Shown here piece by piece: positions 23,101 through 30,437 of a stretch of DNA of 64,000 nucleotides. Position 1 is the first letter of the stretch; every line of letters starts with the position of its first letter. This DNA is from Symsagittifera roscoffensis (Eukaryota; Xenacoelomorpha; Acoela; Convolutidae). The position numbers and the translations under genes are program-made. A model generated the notes under the pieces. It had not been told where the DNA came from. It saw nothing but the letters and a program-made list of their open reading frames with translations, and made no database searches. The stretch spans positions 18,328,660-18,392,659 of the forward strand of contig NC_087069.1 of the NCBI RefSeq assembly GCF_963678635.1, read 5' to 3'.

Positions 23101-24449
23101 TGAGTACTGGCCGAGCCGCCCACTACGAGAACATCAAGCCACACAATCCATCGACAAAAGACTGGTGTATACCTGCAGACATGGAAGAAGGGGATTATCT
23201 AATGATGAATCCTGCTTGTGAGGTCAATGAAAAAGGCACCAGGGAGAAGAACGATGGAAACGAGGTCGTAGAGGAAGGTACGGATACACCGCTGGAGGAT
23301 ACATATGCAGAGGAAGATTGGCAGGATCCCGAACAGATAGAGGTTCCCAAGAACTTGGAACCGGATCTTCCGCTCACCATACAGACTCGTCAGAAGGACG
23401 GGATGAGATCAAGAAAGAAATACAATCCTTACGGTGACGACTTTGTAGTGGATAGGATAGATCTGAAGAAAATAGTGGAGGAAGTAGTGGGTCTAGAGGA
23501 AATAACTGTGTCACAAGACATTGACATAGTCGATGATCACGACGATGAGTGGGTTGACGACTGGTCGAAACCCGAGGTAGAATTCGACGACGAGCAACAG
23601 CAGTCATATGAACAAGACTTGACGAACCTGCGTGTCTTAGAGTGGCTGAATGAAACGACCTCGGATCCAGAGGAGACCAGCGTCACGATTCAAGACGTAG
23701 ATCGTGAAAGCATGAAATACATCGAGACCGAACGAGATGATCCTTCCTGGGCTGCCCAGGAAGAACGACTACTCATTCCAGCTTCTTCTAACCTTGACTT
23801 GATACCCGGTATGCGATCGACGGGGACGTCGATGGATATTTTTGTCCGGGGATTGGGGGTAGGACTTACCCACACTGAAAACTTGATAATAAAAAAATTA
23901 AGAATATCAAGAGGAACAGAAACAGGCGAAGAACCTAAGAAACCTGACATAGGCAGGGTAGTTGAGTCATATTTTAACTTACCAACTGAATATTCAAGTA
24001 ACATAATACTAACAGACAGTGATTTCATACTCACAAAAAGAACATGTGCGATAGCAATCACAGCAGACATGAGGTTTAGGACAGCGTTAGCGGCAGATTT
24101 TAAGAGAGAATACAAAAACGTGGAGTTCCTTTGGAAGCAAAGACCAGGGATAGGGGGCGTAGCAGCCTTACCTCCGGCGGCTTCGCAGATACCGGGAAAA
24201 TACTTGTGCTTCTTGGTAACGAGGGCGACGGAGAAGCAGCACGTGGACCCAGAGAACCTAGTCTTGTCCTTGACGAGGCTGAGGGACTTCCTTGTCGAAA
24301 TGGACGTGAAGGAGCTCTCGCTTCCAGTGTACGATCCAAACAGAGGAAGACTGCATCCTCGGGAATTGTACGCGCTTGTACACGTGATATTCTCTGATAC
24401 GAACATACAAGTATATCTACATAAGAAATATTACTTAAGTATAGGCTGA
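20133..24449 (+). CDS. pol: pol, C-terminal part: RNase H, integrase, macrodomain-like tail
   Basis: 1438 codons. RNase H (~1-190) has Asp50 (VLDTDAS), Glu97 (KAEMFA) and Asp122 (LRVDNRA). A linker of ~450 residues contains three LSGE repeats. Integrase (~660-870) has an HHCC zinc site (SHDQMGHQG, then CLSCQQV) and a DDE core: VVQIDHQ, FQSDNGTAF, then Glu 35 residues further on in GLVERQNR. A chromodomain-like or GPY/F-type tail follows (VGDYVWVFQNV, KKWRGPFMITEVH). After an acidic linker, the last ~150 residues resemble a Poa1p-type macrodomain (ITADMRFRTALAADFK, GGVAALPP, YLCFLVTRA, LSLPVYDPNRGRL). The frame as drawn starts inside the connection domain because RT is deleted; no true start is implied. 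Confidence 0.9.
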   Translation: MYPMQKLMRNKGKKFEWNDEAQVAFENIKRELCEAPVLCMPTEKGMYVLDTDASVVAISGILHQEQEWNGRTVLCPIAYGSKVLSDTEMKYGAPKAEMFAVVTFVEKYRAYMGSAPFKLRVDNRALPWLKTYSMDQSYIGRWIVRLGGYHKIIEHRMRDKHQNADSLSKKIEFYERLEQKQANQAEIKEGFSFLDKEVYEALPLTRWLDKSGHPIPGHPELPVEKAAEIKILSKEDPVPLDLLLRSNLVQQELSCMNINSLSLLDKTVQVTPQVMRMLGGLLEREVTRDDPEWTAAVASLAVSEKVKIMPSRRQHEENERDCRTIVQQLVSSIPQDILTSTSYGQKEQGSSKRKKTVTFVDQDKEGEKLEQNLLQDYLSGETDDEKNQRSQDQHPGQENLSGESEIDEKIPDEKQDLENKVLSGEFRWMQRKHRYDLKERAVSSTTSSTDDNSGSSRMDTYSDRNSSSGSELSELAIHTLLVETRARDLDREVYQDPDSDRYLIPSERIFDNAADDLETIAVSKRSISLLPQKEVVRTDLLPFEQETQPLAKIWCVKMEEDTHHPNELNSQMRVMKTYLKARYRLSDLLRAQRNDRMTSNLKNWIENDSPDKGDLEEDSYRIARQYFMQKEGRLSLNKDGIVACKRREEDRVLYNAIVLPQLYQTELLFRSHDQMGHQGIDKVYQRILKRFEWPGMKKACEKWVTACLSCQQVKDPRKLQFPLQSIESSEFNEVVQIDHQKICMTDNGYNQVLVMIDHFTKYAEAVPCITASAEETCDHLINTWIARNDCPMTFQSDNGTAFVGELTKERMRRSQVTQAHSTTYHPQTNGLVERQNRTLVSMLRVFCSRYMTDWDRYLPQVMGAYNSTQHSTTGVSPHMMLTGHEKSLPLTFFYPEYEGKKTSPQVYVRDVIRRQQELNDLCRRNTQQAQARQRKKFDKKAAGAKAYSVGDYVWVFQNVIPPKGPKKLLKKWRGPFMITEVHQQRRFYRLSTGRAAHYENIKPHNPSTKDWCIPADMEEGDYLMMNPACEVNEKGTREKNDGNEVVEEGTDTPLEDTYAEEDWQDPEQIEVPKNLEPDLPLTIQTRQKDGMRSRKKYNPYGDDFVVDRIDLKKIVEEVVGLEEITVSQDIDIVDDHDDEWVDDWSKPEVEFDDEQQQSYEQDLTNLRVLEWLNETTSDPEETSVTIQDVDRESMKYIETERDDPSWAAQEERLLIPASSNLDLIPGMRSTGTSMDIFVRGLGVGLTHTENLIIKKLRISRGTETGEEPKKPDIGRVVESYFNLPTEYSSNIILTDSDFILTKRTCAIAITADMRFRTALAADFKREYKNVEFLWKQRPGIGGVAALPPAASQIPGKYLCFLVTRATEKQHVDPENLVLSLTRLRDFLVEMDVKELSLPVYDPNRGRLHPRELYALVHVIFSDTNIQVYLHKKYYLSIG

Positions 24450-24847
24450 GTGATGTGCGAGAGGGTGTTAGGCCAAAGACTAAGTTGCATGTAATATTTG
24501 ATATGTGTGTTATGTTATATTACGTTAGGTGTTCTGTTATTAAGATCATGGGTAAGTAGGGGTTAGTGACCATGAACAACTAAATGACGATCTTAGGAAA
24601 AGATCCAAAGTTTGGACTGTCCAATCTTAGGTCGAATTCCAAAATTTTAGAGACCAATTGATTTTAATAAATTAGGATAAATATTTTTTTATCTGAACTG
24701 TTTTTAAGCAAATTTTAACGATATATGTTAAGGTGAAACTGACAAGTGTGTTATTTGTGACTTCTTTTCTAGATCCTGATTGATCATTTAATTGCTCACT
24801 TGAGTCAAAATCGTAGAATCAAACCGAATCAAACTTGAAAGAACAGA
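24450..24847 (+). other. Untranslated spacer between pol and accessory ORFs
   Basis: AT-rich spacer with no ORF. A polypyrimidine stretch followed by TTCTTTTCTAG ends at 24772 and looks like a 3' splice site 76 bp before the first accessory ATG. An AATAAA hexamer is near 24665. A spliced subgenomic mRNA, as used for env in retroviruses, would explain how genes beyond pol are expressed. This is inference from position and consensus only. Confidence 0.45.
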
Positions 24848-25072
24848 ATGGACAGTTTCAACTTGGATGAATTGATGGACCTGGCAGAAGCATATGTAGG
24901 ACCGATGATAGATGCGATCTATCGTCGGCTGATCGATCGAGACTTTGCTCTGGAGGACCCAGAGGTAGTCATGTTGCTGACCGCCCTGATCAACATCTTG
25001 GGGCACGACAACCGTGGGGACGGCCCCACGGAAGTCCTGTCGATGGCAGCATATGGAGAAAAGGAGTACTAG
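24848..25072 (+). CDS. Small accessory ORF, unknown function
   Basis: 74 codons, starting ATG in MDSFNLDELMDLAEAY, with regular hydrophobic spacing and an acidic character. I do not recognise it. It ends 11 bp before the next ORF, which is in another frame. Coding-like sequence seems to continue in a third frame beyond the stop (PEHESDEVEKRGS), so it may have been the N-terminus of the following large protein before a frameshift. It is the first ATG after the candidate splice acceptor at 24772. Confidence 0.5.
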   Translation: MDSFNLDELMDLAEAYVGPMIDAIYRRLIDRDFALEDPEVVMLLTALINILGHDNRGDGPTEVLSMAAYGEKEY

Positions 25073-25083
25073 ACCGCCCGAAC

Positions 25084-27573
25084 ATGAGAGTGATGAGGTG
25101 GAGAAACGGGGCTCTCTCAGGGAGTGACTTGGCGAATGAGCCTGGATTGGGAAGTTCTAGGACTTACCAACCAGGTGAGATGCCAATGCCCTCCAAGCCC
25201 AAACCTGGGCTGACGAGAATGCATCGGGAGATGAACAGCGAGGCGACCTCGTCTGGTTCATCACTGAGAGCAGCTGTGCCACCAAAAAGGGCGAAAGTAG
25301 CACAGAAGGTTCAGACGAACCAAACCATGCAAGATCTGGATGAGATGAACGATGAGCTGAAAAGTACAAAGAAGGAGCTGGACGAGATGACCAGAAGCAT
25401 GCTCCAGATGGAGGAAGATCGGGACATGTGGAGAAAGTTGTTTGAAGACTGCAACAAAAAGCAGGGTCAAGAGATTGAGCGCTTAAGGCAGGAATACAAA
25501 GAGCGATCGGAGCAGGTGGCGTTGACAACGGCCGTGGAGAAAGTGATACCTGCAAGGGGTCAAACAACGGAGACACGGCTCCCAGCAGAGACAAATCTAG
25601 TAAAAATCCCGGATCCTAGCGACACCTTGGGTGATCCCGTCGTAGAACAGACAGTGAGGAAACTGATAGAGACAGCTGGACGACTGGTCGCTAACAAGAA
25701 TGCGCCAGGTTCCGGGGTGACTGCACCCTATGGAACGATTGACGATACGGGCAGAGTACAACTCTCCCAGACCGTGATCAGACAAGGGATAAGTAACGTG
25801 ACACCACTCATGGGGAGCTCGAGAATCTCAGAGAGGAAAGTACGGAAGATGCCAGCGAAGAAAGTGTCTGGCATAATAGACGTGCAGAAGAATAATCAAT
25901 TGAAATATAATTTCACGGGAGTTCCGGAGACAGATCCGAGGGCCTGCTTCAATCGAGCTACCTGGAGCCCGGCTGTAAACCTGCAGCAACCACCACTCGG
26001 GACATCTCATCTGATACTGGGAGACAGCTTGGTCAGAGTGCTGTCGAATTTGAGGACCTCGTGGGTCACCACGGTGATGGCCTTTGGAGGCGCGACGATA
26101 GCCCAATTATATCGGATGGTGGAACTGATGAATCCAGGGAGGATTCCAAATGTGATGATCTTAGTAGGGACGAATGACATCTCCAGAGGTTCAGATGAGC
26201 AGGAAGCACTATGGGAGTCAATGATGGTGTGTTTGTTTACGACCCTCTGGCAGAAGCTCAATTGCGCGGTACTGACCGTTTGCACTGTGCCAATGAACGC
26301 GAGAAGCCTGACAGCATCAGCAAGAAGGCACAACGAGGGAGTAGTCAGGTGGAACAACATCTTGAGGAACCTAGCAAGTCGAAACGCCGGAAGAATGATC
26401 CTCATGGACATCGAACATGAGTTGAGAGCCATGGATCAGGCCAGACTGACCACGGACGGCATCCACTTCGACAGTATCGAAGGACAAGCTTGGTTGAATC
26501 GAGTCTTCCAAGAACGGTTGGACGAGCTGGAAGCAGAACTCTTTGACACAGGAGTGCTGAAGGAAGAAGGAACAGTGAGTGATGCGGTGATGTTTGTGCC
26601 TCCTAGCCTGGAAACACGCTTGGGTACGGTCCCGGCCGTCACGAACTACAGGCAACAAAGCTCCAGCGAACCAGGTCAAAGAACAGACTTACAGGATCGA
26701 TTGGGAGAAGCACCGATGAGGAGGACCATTCATCCTAGGAGAAGAATAGGACCTGTCAACCCAATCGAAGAGATAGCAGGCACATCTAGATCGGACACTA
26801 GATCGGAGACGACAAGTACCAGTCGAGAGGAGAGACCGAGCAGAGGCTCATTGATGTGGTCGAGACCCATACCGTCTCCCTGTCATATATACAAAGACGA
26901 ACTAATGAAGCTGGATCTCCAGAGAGTAAGCTTCATCGAAGATGCAAGGAGGATGCTGAATGGAGCGATGCTATCCGTCAGCAGATTGTACTCGATAACC
27001 GGCGTAGACTGGTTGATAGCCGCTAGCATAAATTTCAGCTCCACGACGGCCTTAAGATTTGCTGACTTGGAGGGACTGCCCTCTAACAACACGATGGGAC
27101 CAGTGAATGCGAGACCGTTGCAAGATGTGAGACTGAATCATGATGAGGGGAATCGTGAAGAGAGACCAGGAAGGTTCCTGACAACGAGAGCGCCGATTGG
27201 ACAACACGTGAAGATACTCAGGCAGCTGACGACACCACCTGGTCATGTGAAGGAAAGAGTGTACCCAAAACTAGTGAACCAAGATGGTGATGCCCAGAGA
27301 TATGGCGGATTGACAGCGATAAAGAAAGATGAGACCATCTTCGCCGCCTATGACAAAGCAGAGATGAGGAAGGCCAAGATTATGGTAGTAGCGAATTCAG
27401 AGTTCGTGTACACCTCCAAGTCTTTGTTTTGGCCGGACGTCATAATGTTGGCAGCGGTCGACCTGGACCTACTGCAATCAGTATCTTTGGCTATAGGGGT
27501 ACAAAGGCAGGCGGACATGAATCCAATTACGATCGTGTTTGCTGGCATCAATGACACAGTAGAGGTTTTCTGA
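25084..27573 (+). CDS. Accessory protein with complete SGNH hydrolase (GDSL esterase) domain
   Basis: 829 codons. Residues ~70-150 form a coiled coil (EMNDELKSTKKELDEM). Residues ~305-475 are an SGNH domain: block I LILGDSLVRV with nucleophile Ser315, block II Gly335/Gly336 (AFGGAT), block III LVGTND with Asn364, and block V TDGIHF with Asp458 and His461. All four catalytic positions are present. SGNH enzymes hydrolyse esters of lipids or sugars; esterase domains are known in ORF1 of CR1-type LINEs and in rotifer Terminons, but I know of none in a Ty3/gypsy LTR element. A basic linker follows, then from ~600 a region that runs by a -1 shift into the next ORF. The start codon is uncertain, because upstream frames look disrupted. 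Confidence 0.85.
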   Translation: MRVMRWRNGALSGSDLANEPGLGSSRTYQPGEMPMPSKPKPGLTRMHREMNSEATSSGSSLRAAVPPKRAKVAQKVQTNQTMQDLDEMNDELKSTKKELDEMTRSMLQMEEDRDMWRKLFEDCNKKQGQEIERLRQEYKERSEQVALTTAVEKVIPARGQTTETRLPAETNLVKIPDPSDTLGDPVVEQTVRKLIETAGRLVANKNAPGSGVTAPYGTIDDTGRVQLSQTVIRQGISNVTPLMGSSRISERKVRKMPAKKVSGIIDVQKNNQLKYNFTGVPETDPRACFNRATWSPAVNLQQPPLGTSHLILGDSLVRVLSNLRTSWVTTVMAFGGATIAQLYRMVELMNPGRIPNVMILVGTNDISRGSDEQEALWESMMVCLFTTLWQKLNCAVLTVCTVPMNARSLTASARRHNEGVVRWNNILRNLASRNAGRMILMDIEHELRAMDQARLTTDGIHFDSIEGQAWLNRVFQERLDELEAELFDTGVLKEEGTVSDAVMFVPPSLETRLGTVPAVTNYRQQSSSEPGQRTDLQDRLGEAPMRRTIHPRRRIGPVNPIEEIAGTSRSDTRSETTSTSREERPSRGSLMWSRPIPSPCHIYKDELMKLDLQRVSFIEDARRMLNGAMLSVSRLYSITGVDWLIAASINFSSTTALRFADLEGLPSNNTMGPVNARPLQDVRLNHDEGNREERPGRFLTTRAPIGQHVKILRQLTTPPGHVKERVYPKLVNQDGDAQRYGGLTAIKKDETIFAAYDKAEMRKAKIMVVANSEFVYTSKSLFWPDVIMLAAVDLDLLQSVSLAIGVQRQADMNPITIVFAGINDTVEVF

Positions 27574-27580
27574 GCAGACT
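27550..27580 (+). other. Candidate -1 frameshift site joining two accessory ORFs
   Basis: The 829-codon frame ends GAG GTT TTC TGA at 27571. A -1 slip on TTTTC enters CTG AGC AGA and stays open through the next ATG at 27642, so both ORFs can be one protein. GGTTTTC is a weak, non-classic slippery heptamer, so a simple mutation is an alternative. The same site recurs at about 30367 in the duplicated block. Confidence 0.5.
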
Positions 27581-27641
27581 CAGAGATCCTACAACAGCAG
27601 AGAACGCTGTATGGCCAGCGATAAAAGACATCCTTGAGTCG

Positions 27642-29564
27642 ATGGGTGAAGTGGTGGATGCGACGAAGGAGGGGTCATTCAATAAAGTGGCACTGAGAGA
27701 AGTATTCGCGTTGTCTCCGGGATATGCACATCTCCCGGATGGACTGAAATTCGTGTATGCAATTGTGGCCTTACTCTCGGAAGGAAAATATGATGTGATC
27801 ATATCAGCCCCGAATCGCATGATAGAAATGGAGAACCTGAGGCCACTTAAGGCTGAACTGCCTGCAGTCTGGTCAGATATCTCAAACGCGATGAGAGGAT
27901 TCAAGGACCACGCGGTACACATGTTAGTGTTGGACGAAGTGCTGGGGTTGGAACTGTCCAATTTCAGTCGACAACTCAAACTGAAACCGGGAATAGACGA
28001 CGACCATCGAGTGATCGCGGCAATGTCCAACGACTTATGGTTCCGAGCAATGGAAGTGGCAGGTGAAGATACAAGAAGAAAAAATTCACTAGAGACGAGA
28101 GCTCATCTGGAGGCGATGGTTCTGAGAACCAAGCCGGAAGCCAACCAGTGGCTACACCTGAACCCTAGAGTAGCGGCATTGGGTGCAGATGATTTTGAGC
28201 AAGGCCCCGTGATGATCACGAAGATACATGCCTACTTGTTGAAGGAGGTGAACCTGGCGGAAAATGCCGGAGAAAAGACCGCTGAGTTTGTAAACAGAAT
28301 GTGTCAGATTACTCTGCAAACCTTCTGGACCCAGGAAGTGAAAGGACAGGAGGGCTTTGAAAGGACAGACAGCATGCTAGAAGGGTTGGGAGCCGGATGG
28401 ACCGCGTCCTTCTTGGCAAAAAATTACCCGAAAGTCTCGCACTATTTGATAAAGGAAATCCTCCAAGCAGTAGTGAGAGTATCGATAGTGGAACTAATAG
28501 CCTTGTTCGTGACATTCGGAGCGGAGAGTTTCGTGAAAGGACCGGCGATGCTGCTCACCGATGGAATTCAGAACCTGCGGCTAGACGGACTTCTGACATG
28601 GATTGCAATTACCCACGGAAACTTGGGAGGACTAATGGAACTGGCACGTTGTCCAGAGCAGATGAAAGAGAGAGTGAGGAACTTGGATATGAAGAAATCC
28701 ACGGACTCGTGGAACAAGATAAGAGACCTGAGACACACTCTTATCCAGTATCTCTTACAACAAAATTGCTTTGGAACGGGAGAAGACGAGACGATTGAAA
28801 GAGAGGAGGATGTTAGACGACATGTTGGAGGCATGCCGCTGTTAACTGATCTGAGTTTGGCTATGAGAACCGATCCCTTTGCGCTGATCAGAGGAGTCAC
28901 GGAGTTCGTGACAGTGATCTATGGACCAGCAGTCACGTTTGCGTTCCCTGACGTTAAAGTGGAAGCATATAGGAGGTCGGTGCTGCACCTGAACCTCATA
29001 TCGGCAGTGGACGGTAGTACACTGAACTGGTGTGAGCAGCACACATTACGGGAGCTCATGAAAGAAGATCTGTTATTTGCGAAAATATCGGAGCCGGAGA
29101 TGACAGTAATCATTTTTGACGATCACTTCCGTGATCGCATGGGAGAAGTAGAAAGAGGACACATCGAGGTGTTTCCAAAGCTTTGGAATCTGAGACCCTA
29201 TGATAAAACGAATGGTGAAATAACCAGAGTGCCTCGTCTCACTGCAGCATATCACAAAGTGAGAGAAGAGACGAAGGACTGGGGCGGTTACAAGAAGCTG
29301 CCGGAGGCAATCCCTGAATTCCCTCTGATAAGAAGGATGTTGCTCGGAGCAGTCTCCGTGGTACAAACTCCTAGGTTGAGAGCATTCGAAACCAATGAAA
29401 GGAGAGTAGGAAATTTCGTGGGAACGATGGATCCATACTTTGTAGGGAGAAATGCCGCCGTGTTACAATACACACGATTTGCATACACGGATCAAGCGAC
29501 GAGAAGGCGAATAAGCAACGCCGCTACTCCCAAGCCTGGAAGATTTGATGAGGAATGGAAGTGA
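27642..29564 (+). CDS. Large accessory protein, unknown function (duplicate copy 1)
   Basis: 640 codons, no stop. The frame is open upstream of the ATG back to about 27565 and includes LSRLRDPTTAENAVWPAIKD, so the real protein probably begins in the preceding ORF. With that part included, the region around the join (ITIVFAGIND, then FALSPGYAHLPDGLKF and DVIISAPNRM) faintly resembles a second SGNH-like alpha/beta fold without the serine. The rest is mixed alpha/beta with no motif I know. There is no signal peptide or clear membrane segment, except a hydrophobic stretch VVRVSIVELIALFVTFGAES. It is duplicated almost exactly at 30438-32360. Confidence 0.75.
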   Translation: MGEVVDATKEGSFNKVALREVFALSPGYAHLPDGLKFVYAIVALLSEGKYDVIISAPNRMIEMENLRPLKAELPAVWSDISNAMRGFKDHAVHMLVLDEVLGLELSNFSRQLKLKPGIDDDHRVIAAMSNDLWFRAMEVAGEDTRRKNSLETRAHLEAMVLRTKPEANQWLHLNPRVAALGADDFEQGPVMITKIHAYLLKEVNLAENAGEKTAEFVNRMCQITLQTFWTQEVKGQEGFERTDSMLEGLGAGWTASFLAKNYPKVSHYLIKEILQAVVRVSIVELIALFVTFGAESFVKGPAMLLTDGIQNLRLDGLLTWIAITHGNLGGLMELARCPEQMKERVRNLDMKKSTDSWNKIRDLRHTLIQYLLQQNCFGTGEDETIEREEDVRRHVGGMPLLTDLSLAMRTDPFALIRGVTEFVTVIYGPAVTFAFPDVKVEAYRRSVLHLNLISAVDGSTLNWCEQHTLRELMKEDLLFAKISEPEMTVIIFDDHFRDRMGEVERGHIEVFPKLWNLRPYDKTNGEITRVPRLTAAYHKVREETKDWGGYKKLPEAIPEFPLIRRMLLGAVSVVQTPRLRAFETNERRVGNFVGTMDPYFVGRNAAVLQYTRFAYTDQATRRRISNAATPKPGRFDEEWK

Positions 29565-29700
29565 TTAAGCTTAGCTCCGATGAGGATGAGAGGCAGGACC
29601 GAATTGCCTGAAGCCTCATTAATCCTGACTAGTGTAAAACAGGAGATGAAAGTGGGAGGAATATTGCAGACGAGAACCTTCCTAGCACAAAGACGAACTA

Positions 29701-30369
29701 ATGAAGCTGGATCTCCAGAGAGTAAGCTTCATCGAAGATGCAAGGAGGATGCTGAATGGAGCGATGCTATCCGTCAGCAGATTGTACTCGATAACCGGCG
29801 TAGACTGGTTGATAGCCGCTAGCATAAATTTCAGCTCCACGACGGCCTTAAGATTTGCTGACTTGGAGGGACTGCCCTCTAACAACACGATGGGACCAGT
29901 GAATGCGAGACCGTTGCAAGATGTGAGACTGAATCATGATGAGGGGAATCGTGAAGAGAGACCAGGAAGGTTCCTGACAACGAGAGCGCCGATTGGACAA
30001 CACGTGAAGATACTCAGGCAGCTGACGACACCACCTGGTCATGTGAAGGAAAGAGTGTACCCAAAACTAGTGAACCAAGATGGTGATGCCCAGAGATATG
30101 GCGGATTGACAGCGATAAAGAAAGATGAGACCATCTTCGCCGCCTATGACAAAGCAGAGATGAGGAAGGCCAAGATTATGGTAGTAGCGAATTCAGAGTT
30201 CGTGTACACCTCCAAGTCTTTGTTTTGGCCGGACGTCATAATGTTGGCAGCGGTCGACCTGGACCTACTGCAATCAGTATCTTTGGCTATAGGGGTACAA
30301 AGGCAGGCGGACATGAATCCAATTACGATCGTGTTTGCTGGCATCAATGACACAGTAGAGGTTTTCTGA
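29701..30369 (+). pseudogene. Duplicated C-terminal fragment of the SGNH accessory ORF
   Basis: 222 codons identical to residues ~608-829 of the ORF at 25084-27573. It lacks the coiled coil and SGNH domain. It exists because the tandem duplication began inside that ORF, and it ends at the same TGA and the same candidate -1 shift site. It starts at a methionine that is internal in the parent. Confidence 0.85.
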
Positions 30370-30437
30370 GCAGACTCAGAGATCCTACAACAGCAGAGAA
30401 CGCTGTATGGCCAGCGATAAAAGACATCCTTGAGTCG

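Larger units (their letters stand above)
26893..29688 (+). repeat. Tandem duplication, copy 1 (2796 bp)
   Basis: The block is repeated immediately at 29689-32484 with a constant offset of 2796. The join at 29688/29689 has a 2-bp AC microhomology (26891-26892 and 29687-29688). 2796 is divisible by three. By eye the two 640-codon translations differ at one codon only, from an A at 27700 versus a T at 30496. Confidence 0.93.

Noticed and set aside
23690-24406. 238-codon minus-strand frame opposite the Pol C-terminus
   Set aside because: Serine/leucine-rich antisense shadow of pol; the + strand frame has recognisable domains.
27548-28030. 160-codon minus-strand frame opposite the 640-aa ORF, and its duplicate at 30344-30826
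   Set aside because: Antisense shadow; duplicated only because the block is duplicated.
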